In this document: piece after piece, positions 23,368 to 31,762 of the stretch
Numbering within the stretch: position 1 is the first letter of the stretch
Layout: each line of letters starts with the position of its first letter
From: Furcasterigmium furcatum
Taxonomy: Eukaryota; Ascomycota; Sordariomycetes; Glomerellales; Plectosphaerellaceae
Assembly: GCA_001599815.1 (NCBI GenBank)
Contig: BCIA01000001.1
Location: 7,066,641-7,130,640 of the forward strand
Direction: 5' to 3'
Length of the DNA: 64,000 bases
The notes under the pieces: generated by a model
Told to the model about the DNA's origin: nothing
What the model saw: the letters and a program-made list of their open reading frames with translations, nothing else
Databases searched by the model: none
Made by a program: the position numbers and the translations under genes

Positions 23368-24550
23368 ATGGCCACAAGCGCAGCCCAAACCCTCCTCTCC
23401 CCGGCCGAGCTCGCCTACCTCCGCGCCGCCCTCTCACTCACCCCGCCCATCCGCCCCGACGGCCGCTCCCCGACGCAGTTCCGCCCCCTCGTGGCCCAAA
23501 CGAACGTTTCCCCGGGCACAAACGGCTCCGCCCGCGTCTGCTTCTCCGACGGCACCGAGGCCATCATCGGCGTCAAGGCGCAGCTGGAGAAGACGGCCGA
23601 CCCGTACGGCACGCTCGCGGCGCGGGAGTCGCGGCTCGCCGGGGGTGCGGGCGGCGACGATGCAGGCGGCGACGAGGACTCGGCCCTCAAGGGGCGCAAC
23701 GAGTGGCTGGACCTGTCGATCGAGATCCCCGGCACGCGGGACGACGAGGGCAGCACGGTGTTCCTAGCGAACATGCTGAGCGAGGCCGTGCTCGCTGACG
23801 GGGAGTTTGCGAAGAAGCTGTACATTAACCGGCGGTTCCACTGGAAGCTGTGCCTTGACGTGAGTTCTGGCTTCCTCTTACCCCCTGGCTCCAGAGAGCA
23901 GCTTGCTGACGAAACGCGGATAGATTCTGCTCATCTCGGAGCCGCTGTCGTACCCCCTCCCGCTGTTGTCGCTGACGACGCACCTCGCGCTGCTGTCTAC
24001 GAGGGTGCCGCGGCTCAAGTCCGAAGGCGACGAGGACCCCATGTTCGACGACGACTGGGAAGCGTCGACGTATCTGTATGCCCGCGAGGAGAGGGACGCG
24101 ACGTCCCGCCCGCCGATCACGCTGCTCGTGGTCAGCGTGGGGGGGAACATCATCTTCGACCCGACGAGGGAGGAGCTGGCCGTGGCCGAGTCGGCGCTCG
24201 CGGTGTCTGTGGCGGAGGTGCCGAAGCAGCAGCAGGGCGGCTCGATGGAGGTGGACAGCACGGGGCGGGAGCTGAGGCTGTTGGCGGTGAGGACGGTGGA
24301 TCCGCCGTCGAGGATGACGACGCCGGGCGTGCCGAACGCGGAGAACCCGGCGACGGCCATTGCGACGCCCGAGAAGAAGACGCTGGCCGCGCCGCAGGTC
24401 GCGGGCGACAAGGACGTGCTGGGCGTGTGGCGGCCGCCGCTGGGGGGAACCAAGTACGCGGTGCTGGAGGGGATGATTGCCAAGGTGATGGAGAAGGGCG
24501 GCATGGCGGACGAGGTGCTCGATGCGCTGGACGGCGTGGATCTGGACTAG
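23368..24550 (+). CDS. RRP42: Exosome core subunit Rrp42 (RNase PH fold)
   Basis: Non-catalytic member of the six-subunit RNase PH-like ring of the RNA exosome (human EXOSC7), acting in nuclear and cytoplasmic 3'-5' RNA processing. Exons 23368-23859 and 23924-24550 join in phase 0 across a 64-nt intron to give 372 residues. The N terminus LSPAELAYLRAALSLTPPIRPDGRSPTQFRPL and GSARVCFSDGTEAIIGVKAQLE fit Rrp42. The second exon continues ILLISEPLSYPLPLLSLTTHLALLSTRVP. Compared with yeast Rrp42 (265 residues) it is longer owing to two low-complexity inserts, a Gly/Asp-rich one near residue 95 and a Thr/Ala/Pro-rich one near residue 300. Rrp45 and Rrp43 were considered; the N-terminal pattern fits Rrp42 best. 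Confidence 0.85.
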
Positions 24551-24647
24551 ACGGGACGGGGGTCGTCCGTCGGTCTCCAATGCGCGGCCGCATCACGAGG
24601 TTCGGGGCTGGGAGAGGAAAAGCTATGATACCCTGCAGGGTTGGATT

Positions 24648-25235
24648 TGTCATGTCTGATTGTCATTCTGGGGCGTTTGCGGTTGTATGGATCTTGCTGC
24701 CGTGCAAGGATAGAATAGATGCAGACCTGACGGAAGGTTGCTTGTCATAGAAAGAAAGATGAGCCTAGATTATCATGATGTTCCCAAGATATGAAGTTCT
24801 CAGAGGGACAGAGCCACAGCTGAAACTACTTATGCCACTAGGTATAAGTATGGCGTGATAATGTAGGGCTACCAGGCTTCAGACACTCCGCACCTCGGAG
24901 AATCGAGATGGCTTTTGCTTTTGTTTTACCAAATCGAGAAGTCCTCTTGCTTGACTTGAGATAAAGCGAGACGGCCTCTCACGTAGCTCCAAAAGACCGA
25001 GACGGCCTCTTGATAGCATAGCAGAGATAAGTCCATGGACTACCCATATAGACGGCAATATACCTGGACCCGTCATGTATTCTACGAGCCTCGAGCAAGT
25101 GTGATAGAACGTAACTAAGTCGCATCTCAAGTTCAACCCCGGTGTATCATGTCCGATTGTCATTACGGCGAGTTTATGATTGTACAGATCCTGCTTCTAC
25201 GCAGGGATAGATTACATTTAAGCCTGGCTGGTGGT
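24648..25235. repeat. degenerate direct repeat of about 90 bp with both arms
   Basis: Arms at about 24648-24735 and 25147-25235 share, in the same order, TCATGT, GATTGTCATT, GTTT, TTGTA, GATC, TGCT, GGATAGA and CCTG, roughly 70% identity by eye. The right arm overlaps the last bases before the stop of the neighbouring minus-strand gene. Confidence 0.6.
24885..25020. repeat. diverged hairpin-type repeat units
   Basis: Carries CCTCGGAGAATCGAGATGGC at 24893, then AAATCGAGA and two GAGACGGCCTCT cores, matching words of the 46-bp repeat at 39381-39519. Confidence 0.55.
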
Positions 25236-26051
25236 CTAGAAGATGCCGAGCCACTTCTTCTTCGCCTCTGGCGCCTCGGACACGGCCTCGACGGCCACGG
25301 GGGAGTTGTCGTCCACGCCCTGGCCAGCTGTCGCCGTGACGGCAGCAGGGTTCTGCGAGTCCACCTCGTCCTCGTCGCCTCCGCCGAGGAGGTTGCGGAT
25401 GGGGTTCTGCTTGTCGAGGCCGTGGACCTTGCGGAAGTATGCCCGCTTAGCAACATCCTCAGTATGTTGAGTGTGGGCTTGAATAACCTTCTCGTTTCGG
25501 TCGAGCTCATGGAGCTGGAGGACACGGATCCAGGTGCCGATGAACTTGATGGGGCTGGACCAGAACTCGGAGGCGGGCGGGAGGAGGTGCTTGTATGGGG
25601 AGGTGTGGGTGAAGTTGAGGACGAAGGTGGATATCGCGAGGACAGTGAGGGTGCCCTGAGGAGTCAGCTTGGTTTACTTCAACATCTGAATGCGCTCAGA
25701 GAGGCTTACAAGAGTGATGGAGAGGTGCAGCATGCGGCTGTTGATGAAGCGATGCGCCTTTGACCCCACAGGAGGTGCGAGGCCGGGGTAGGATCTCTGC
25801 CCCTGGGCGAATTTCTCGCCCTCGCTCATGCTTCCGCCATAGTGTTTCGGGGGCTGCTTTCGGGGCAACCGGGTGCCGTGGGAGGGCGGGTTGAACTTGG
25901 CCGGCTTCTCGAGGACGATGGGCTTGCCCTTTGATGTCGAGGCATGGCGGATGGCGCGGGGAGCGGCCAGCAGTCTGTTGGCGGCGCGTGGTGACCTCCA
26001 CATGGGGCCCAGCGCCGGAAGCAAGAACCGCGGAGGCATTGGGGTGGCCAT
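25236..26051 (-). CDS. Predicted mitochondrial single-pass membrane protein, function unknown
   Basis: Not recognised. Exons 25710-26051 and 25236-25655 (intron 54 nt, phase 0) give 253 residues. The first 40 residues are rich in Arg, Ala, Pro and Leu with no acidic residue, a strong matrix-targeting signal. A Pro-rich linker (FNPPSHGTRLPRKQPPKHYGG) follows, then one hydrophobic segment spanning the splice site (LHLSITLGTLTVLAISTFVL) near residues 107-126. Behind it come PYKHLLPPASEFWSSPIKF and a conserved-looking helix, HTQHTEDVAKRAYFRKVHGLDKQNP, and an acidic tail ending KKKWLGIF. It is divergent from cytochrome c, 776 bp apart, which fits a respiratory or inner-membrane role. Gene structure is well supported; function is open. 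Confidence 0.78.
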
Positions 26052-26827
26052 GGCAGCGGCTACTTTGCTGGAGCTGCGAATTGAGGTGATGCTCGAGGGG
26101 TGAGGCCGGAGCTCGAAATGCGCCTGATGTCGCGAAAAAAGTCCGAGAGAATCAATCGACTATTGCATGTGCCAACCGGCACCGGCTGCCAGCTGCAAAT
26201 CCCACTAAGGCTCTGGTTCATCGATGTGGCGCAGCTCGGTGCAGAGGATCATCGCCAAAGCCGAGATGCACCGATGCCTGCGGCAGCCAGATTGACAGGA
26301 ATGTTGGTCATGGGACCCATGCGGACGGGGGCAAACCGAGAGGGATGCGTCGTACAATGTCATCTCAGATCTATGACAACCGCCTCCCAACTTGTTAGCG
26401 AGGCAACCCGGTTAGCTGGCCGCTCCGGCTTCTCCTTGTTTTCCGAGTCTTCCCGGCCGGACAACGCTGTCCGCCAACCGGCTCTGACCATTCCAGCAGC
26501 CCTGATTCGTGGGCTGGCTAATGGGGCGGTGGGCCCGGCGCCACATCTCGTGGCTTGTGCGCAGAGTCAAGGCGGAAATCAGTGAGCTCATGCCAGGATT
26601 TTGCAGGCCGGCGCGCGCCGTCATTAAAGTTGAAGGTCAATACCGTTCGGCCGGCCTTTTCCCAATTTTTTCCTCTTCCTCCTTTCCCTCCCATCCCTAT
26701 CCGCCACGATCAACAACACCCCAATCCCTTGACGATACCATTGCAGGAGAGGTTCATTCCTTCTACTGCAAAGTCCTAGACCTACAGACTCCTTTTTAGT
26801 CCTTTCGTCTACTTCAATACCGACAAA
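26052..26827. promoter_or_regulatory. shared divergent promoter upstream of cytochrome c
   Basis: 776 bp between the starts of two outward-facing genes with mitochondrial products. CCAAT pentamers occur at 26662-26666 and 26721-26725, upstream of the cytochrome c start; Hap/CBC binding to CCAAT is the known mode of control of fungal respiratory genes. Pyrimidine-rich tracts follow at 26670-26700. Confidence 0.5.
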
Positions 26828-27583
26828 ATGGCTGGTGGTAAGTCGCACCCAAACACCGGCTGTTGCCTTGTGTCGCGAGGAGCGAGGAGCAGGGGCAGCG
26901 TGTCAATTGGGCGTCGAATACACCTCGGCCCCCTCGGGGATGCCTGGCGAGGCAGCTGGCAGCTCGTCTCCGGTCATTTCGCTGTTCCAACGGTCTCCGG
27001 AGCTTGCTGAATCGATCGGGCCCTGCGCCAATTTCTCGGCCTCGGCAACCTCACGGGGCTCAGTGGACCGAGAAGACGGCCACAACCCAGGCACCCCAGA
27101 TGGCCTCGCCCAGCGGCCGAGGCGACAACGCCGTCACCTGCCCTAGCACCTCGTCCTCGCGCTGCTTGCGACAATCGTACGATCGCTGTGTTTTGCAGTG
27201 CTGACTCTGCCCAGGTGACGCCAAGAAGGGTGCCAACCTCTTCAAGACCCGTTGCGCTCAGTGCCACACCGTCGAGGCTGGCGGCGGCAACAAGATCGGC
27301 CCTGCCCTGCACGGCCTCTTCGGCCGCAAGACCGGCTCCGTCGACGGCTACGCCTACACCGATGCCAACAAGCAGAAGGGCATCACCTGGGACGACGACA
27401 CCCTCGTACGTGCCTCGCATTACTCCTGAAAGCCCTTTGGACAAACCGCTGACCAGACTCCAGTTCGCCTACCTCGAGAACCCCAAGAAGTACATCCCCG
27501 GCACCAAGATGGCCTTCGGCGGTCTCAAGAAGGAGAAGGATCGCAAGGACCTCATCGCCTACCTGAAGGAGTCCACCGCCTAA
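26828..27583 (+). CDS. Cytochrome c
   Basis: Electron carrier between complexes III and IV in the intermembrane space. 106 residues from exons 26828-26837, 27215-27405 and 27464-27583. The first exon codes only MAGG and is followed by a 377-nt intron. The haem-attachment motif CAQCH is present, as are the axial Met in PGTKMAFGG (following the YLENPKKYI helix) and GRKTGSVDGYAYTDANKQKGITW. The protein is close to the known Neurospora protein over most of its length. The first-intron boundary was placed by restoring the GGDAKKGANLFKTRC reading. Symbol left blank because naming differs between fungi (CYC1, cycA, cyt). Confidence 0.97.
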
Positions 27584-28467
27584 GCGAACCCTCTCTCTCG
27601 TACGAGGAGAAGCTTTGCTGTTGTACCGATATTAGACACTCGCCGGAAAAAACGGTTAGACGGCTTTGGAGAAGCCACCCTTTGCATGGCGAAGACGCGA
27701 CGGCACACACGCCGTCGACACCGGGACCTGAGGTTATGAGCATCTCAGTCTCAGTTCTTCGATAATCCTCAACGCCCTCCGCATTCCTGTACAATAGAAG
27801 CACCGACCCTTTGCGGTTCTGCACCCCATACACGCTTAGAACTGTGCTTTATTTGGTCTGGGGAAGCCGGGCGTTATTTCATGCTCTCCGACGAATACTC
27901 TCATCTCTTGACAACAATTCATTACCATGAGTCTTGAACCAGTGTAGCCCGTGCTGACGTGACATGTCTGGCTGATCATTTCTACTGAGCACGTCCATTC
28001 GTATTTGTATGGGGCTGGTCTCCGCGGGCAGATGACCGCCCTTGGAATGACCACGTCGACCAGCTGACTTCAGATCTACATGGTTGAGATGACCTCTCTC
28101 TCAACTCTAGAACTTCGAGATGCCTTTATGCTGAGCCTCGGAGAATTAAGATCGCGCCTCCCCTGACTTGAAGAAAATCAAGCAGACTTCAGACTGAGCC
28201 TTCCAGAATCCAGATGACACCTCTCTGGACCTCAAAAAAATCAAGCAGAGATTCGATTGTCCCTCGGTGCATTGAGATAGTCTCTCACATCGTGCCAGGG
28301 GATCCAGATGGTCTCTCTCTCAACTTCAGAAAATCAGGATAGCCTCTGACTGAACTAGAGGCAATTCCAAGTACCACCTCATCGACCCCAGGCAGCTCTG
28401 AATATCACCGACCTGGACGGTAAAGCAACTGGATTGGCTGCGAATTGAGCGACCCTCGGGTCAAGAT
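27584..28467. other. intergenic region between convergent cytochrome c and RIX7-type genes, repeat-rich
   Basis: 3' flanks of both genes. From 28085 to 28345 it consists of diverged copies of the hairpin-type repeat. Confidence 0.6.
28085..28345. repeat. diverged tandem hairpin-type repeat units
   Basis: Several imperfect units with the recurring words GACCTCTCTCTCAAC, CCTCGGAGAAT (28136), AAAATCAAGCAGA (twice) and TCCAGATG; the same vocabulary as the repeats near 24885, 38125 and 39381. Confidence 0.55.
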
Positions 28468-30948
28468 CTACGTCTGATGATGCAGCTTCGCAGCCAGCCG
28501 CCGATACGTCTCGGGGTTCTGCACGCTCGGCTTCGTCTTGTTGAGCGCTGTTTCCCAGTCCTGCCTGCTGAGAGAAGGCTCGCCGCCCTCATAGCGAAGA
28601 ACACACTCATCCAGCGCGTTCTTGTAGAGCCCATATAGATCCGCGCCGCTGAAGCCCTTGCAGCGCGGATCACGTGCTATCGCCTCGATCGTATCCTTCT
28701 TCTCCTGTCCTTGCCCCTGGCCCTGCTCCTGCGCCGAGGGTTCCTGCCCTGGGCGTTCGGGCTCCTGCCCGCCCATCTCCGTGTCTTCCGTACTTGCCTG
28801 CTGCTGGTCCCCACCTCCGAGGCCGTTGCGATATATGGTCCGCAGGATATCAACCCTCTCGTCCTCGGTAGGCAAGTCCACAAACAGCAGCTTGTCGAGA
28901 CGCCCCGGTCGCAGGATGGCGGGGTCGATCATATCCGGCCGGTTACTCGTGCCGATGACGTAGACCTCGCCCCTATCGCCTGCGCCGTCGAGCTCAGCGA
29001 GCAGGGCGTTCACAACACGCGCGCCAGCCTCAGTGGTCGTGTTCTCCCTCTTCGGCACGAGAGAGTCCATCTCATCGAAGAAGAGGATGCACGGCGCGCA
29101 GCTCTTGGCGCGGGTGAAGAGCTCGCGGATGGCGCGCTCCGACTCGCCGACGTACTTGTTAAGAAGCTCGGGGCCCTTGATGAGGATGAAGGAGGCCTGG
29201 GCATCGTTGGCGACGGCCTTCGCGACGAGGGTCTTGCCGCACCCGGGGGGGCCGAAGAGGAGGACGCCGGCGGGGCGCTGCTTGCCGAACTTGGCGAAGA
29301 GGAGGGGCTCCTTGATGCGGCGGACGATGGAGACCTGGAAGGCGGCGCGGACGGAGTGGAGGGCGCCGACTTCGGACCAGGAGGTGGAGGGGATGGAGGA
29401 GAAGCCCTCGCGGCGCATGTAGGGTGTGTGTTCGGTGATGGCGGCGGCGAAGTCTTGCTGGGTGAGGTGGACGGCGGGAGGGGTGGTGTAGCTGTGGTGG
29501 GAGATGTAGTCGTACCAGACACGGATGTTGGCCGTGGCGCGGGCCCAGGGCGGCTGCTCGACTTCTGGGACGGGTTGCGAGTCGTCGGCGGTGGACTGAA
29601 GGGCTCGGTGGGCTCGGGCACGTTCCATGTCGATGAGCCGGTGGCGGGCTTTGCGGTTGGCCATCTGGACGACGGAGCGGATATCATCGCCTACAAAACC
29701 GTGGGTGCGAATGGCCAGGGTCTTGAAGTCAAAATCGGCGGAGAGCTCAATGTCGCGGCTCAGGACCTTGAAGATCTCCTCACGAGCGTCGGTATCGGGC
29801 ACCTTGACGTTGATGGTCTGGGCGAAGAGGTCTGGCCGTCTGAGCATCGGATCGATAAGCTCCAGCTTGCTCGTCGTTGCCACCACGACAACCGGCTTAT
29901 TCTCGTCCTGCTCCCACTCTCGCAGGCGCTTCATTCCGAGCTCGAGCTGGGTGATGACCTCGTGCTCGAAGTCATTGTGGCCCGGGCCGGACTTGGCGAA
30001 GAAATCGTGCAGTCGTTCGATCAGGACGACGCAGGGGGCGCAGCGCTTTGCTTCGTCGAGCGAGTCTGAGATGATCTTGGACACCTTCTCTGGGGTTCTG
30101 GTTTCCTTGAGATATTTGCCCAGAGGCACAATAGGGGTCGAGGTCGAGGCTGCCAGTGCACGAACAAGGGACTGCTTCCCTGTGCCGGGCGGCCCTGAGA
30201 TGAGGAAGCCAATGGGCTGGTCCCCGAAGCGCGGGTAGTCATCGGGTTGTTGTATTCGAGTGAAGATGTCGCGATCCAGCTCATCGAGCGCCGCCTCCAC
30301 ACCTCCGAGGATGATTGAGTCGGGGTTGACGTGCTCAGGGCCGTATTTGCTTGGTTTTTGCGTTTTCTTAGAGGCAAGTCCAGACTGTGCTTCGGCGACT
30401 GCCCCATTCATCGTTCCGCCGGTGGTTTTGGGCGGGCGAGCCACTGCCATGGCTGAACCGTCACTGACCATATCTCCGTTGGCCTCGGGCTCCTGAGAAA
30501 GGCGGCGCTTCTTGGTGCTCTTTCCGTCTGAGCCCTGGGCTGTTGGTGTGTTCCAGTGCTTGACCATCTGGCGATTCAAGAGGAACCGGTCTTCGGGCTG
30601 GTTGAAGGTCAGCTGGAGTTCTGGTTCACTTCCTTCATCATAAATACGCACCTTGTTGGATTTGTTTTCCTCGGCTTCGATAGCCGCCTCACTGTCTTCC
30701 GAGTCCGAAACCTCCTGCCTGTGGAACTCGAGGACTCTCTCGATGGCATCCTCCAGAGGCTTGCGCTTCTGTCGGCTTAGACTGGAGTTTGACTTCTTGA
30801 TCACCTCGTAGATCCCGTCGACGGTGAGCTTGGCCCTTTTCTTCCCGTTTTTGGGGGCAGACTGGGAACGCTCCTCCTCGAGTTTCTTGACGATCTGGTA
30901 GACGTCCCGATCGAGACTGGTTCTCAGACTTTGTCGTGGTCGCACCAT
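28468..30948 (-). CDS. RIX7: RIX7/NVL-type double AAA ATPase with degenerate first ATPase domain
   Basis: AAA ATPase of the RIX7/NVL group, which restructures pre-60S ribosomes in the nucleus. 826 residues from the Met of MVRPRQSLRTSLDRDVYQIV; an in-frame ATG lies 36 nt upstream (30984), but it sits in intron-like sequence. The N-terminal helical domain and basic nuclear signal (KSTKKRRLSQ) precede D1, which has Walker A GPPGTGKQS near residue 252 (Gln at the usual Thr). Its Walker B position reads VVLIERLHDFF near residue 308, lacking the Asp-Glu pair. D2 is canonical: GPPGCGKT near 563, GPELLNKYVGESERA (hallmark of RIX7/NVL), FFDEMD near 621 and RPGRLDKLL. A Gln/Glu/Gly-rich insert lies in the C-terminal lid. 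It may be the only RIX7 of the genome or a paralogue. Confidence 0.85.
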   Translation of the reverse strand: MVRPRQSLRTSLDRDVYQIVKKLEEERSQSAPKNGKKRAKLTVDGIYEVIKKSNSSLSRQKRKPLEDAIERVLEFHRQEVSDSEDSEAAIEAEENKSNKVRIYDEGSEPELQLTFNQPEDRFLLNRQMVKHWNTPTAQGSDGKSTKKRRLSQEPEANGDMVSDGSAMAVARPPKTTGGTMNGAVAEAQSGLASKKTQKPSKYGPEHVNPDSIILGGVEAALDELDRDIFTRIQQPDDYPRFGDQPIGFLISGPPGTGKQSLVRALAASTSTPIVPLGKYLKETRTPEKVSKIISDSLDEAKRCAPCVVLIERLHDFFAKSGPGHNDFEHEVITQLELGMKRLREWEQDENKPVVVVATTSKLELIDPMLRRPDLFAQTINVKVPDTDAREEIFKVLSRDIELSADFDFKTLAIRTHGFVGDDIRSVVQMANRKARHRLIDMERARAHRALQSTADDSQPVPEVEQPPWARATANIRVWYDYISHHSYTTPPAVHLTQQDFAAAITEHTPYMRREGFSSIPSTSWSEVGALHSVRAAFQVSIVRRIKEPLLFAKFGKQRPAGVLLFGPPGCGKTLVAKAVANDAQASFILIKGPELLNKYVGESERAIRELFTRAKSCAPCILFFDEMDSLVPKRENTTTEAGARVVNALLAELDGAGDRGEVYVIGTSNRPDMIDPAILRPGRLDKLLFVDLPTEDERVDILRTIYRNGLGGGDQQQASTEDTEMGGQEPERPGQEPSAQEQGQGQGQEKKDTIEAIARDPRCKGFSGADLYGLYKNALDECVLRYEGGEPSLSRQDWETALNKTKPSVQNPETYRRLAAKLHHQT

Positions 30949-30984
30949 TGTCTGTGTTGAAAAATTAGCACACTCACTCGACAT

Positions 30985-31762
30985 ATGCCCGGTCTCCTTA
31001 TAGAGCCCCGGGTATGACTAGGCTTGGAGTCATTACCATCAGTGAGTCAGGGGGCTTCGGGTGTGATGCCGCATCAAAATGAGAAACATGTGCTGCCAAC
31101 CTTAATGCCAGCCTCGATGGTGTTTTCGTCTCGTTGATGTCAAATTTTGGAGGGTCCAAGATGTTGCAGCTTATCGATAAGATGCCGGGACCAGACCCGT
31201 CTTGTTTCGGGTAGCTACGGTGGGTCATTAGAACCAATGGAACAGGGCCGCCAACCACCCCCAAGTGCCCGGTAAGCAAACGGATGCCTCCCGCCTTCAA
31301 TGAGTCCTCACTTTCGACATCTTGTCTGACGACCCCTCTTCGATTTAAAACCAGAGGCAACAAACGAGTCTCAAATGACCAATCGGACGATCCCACATTC
31401 CCCGAGGCGTCCATGCCCCGTCCACGTCTGACTCCTCCACTATCAGGCTCCGCAATCACTGAGGTGCCGGCCTCTCCTCCGTGGTGTCTGATAGCACCCC
31501 CAGCCCCCTTGACCGAGTAAACCCCCTTGCTTGTCTGCCTAATCACTGCCTGCACCGCCAGCACTGACAGCGCTCTGCAGCCAGTGAGTGGTTGGAGTGC
31601 TGCATCGGTATCCAGCCAGCCAGTCACCCGTCCATCGTTCGCCTTGTCATCCATCGATGACAGGAGATGTCTTGCCGTTGGGGGCGACAGCGCCTTCCTT
31701 CCTGCTTCATTCCCCAACACCAAAGAACATCTCGGACATAGCTCACATCGGCCGCTTGCGAG
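30985..31762. other. intergenic region between divergent RIX7-type and F-box genes
   Basis: Shared promoter region of about 0.8 kb. On the minus strand just upstream of 30948 there is TGCTAATTTTTCAACACAG, which looks like an intron 3' end, so a leader intron of the RIX7-type gene may lie here. Confidence 0.5.

Larger units (their letters stand above)
24551..25235. other. repeat-bearing region between convergent RRP42 and an unknown mitochondrial gene
   Basis: Contains a degenerate direct repeat (about 24648-24735 and 25147-25235) and, between its arms, diverged copies of the hairpin-type repeat described for 39381-39519. No gene seen. Confidence 0.6.

Noticed and set aside
28711..30069. 452-codon frame antisense to the RIX7-type gene
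   Set aside because: Mirror of GC-rich third positions in a conserved gene; Gly/Val/Leu-rich without motifs.
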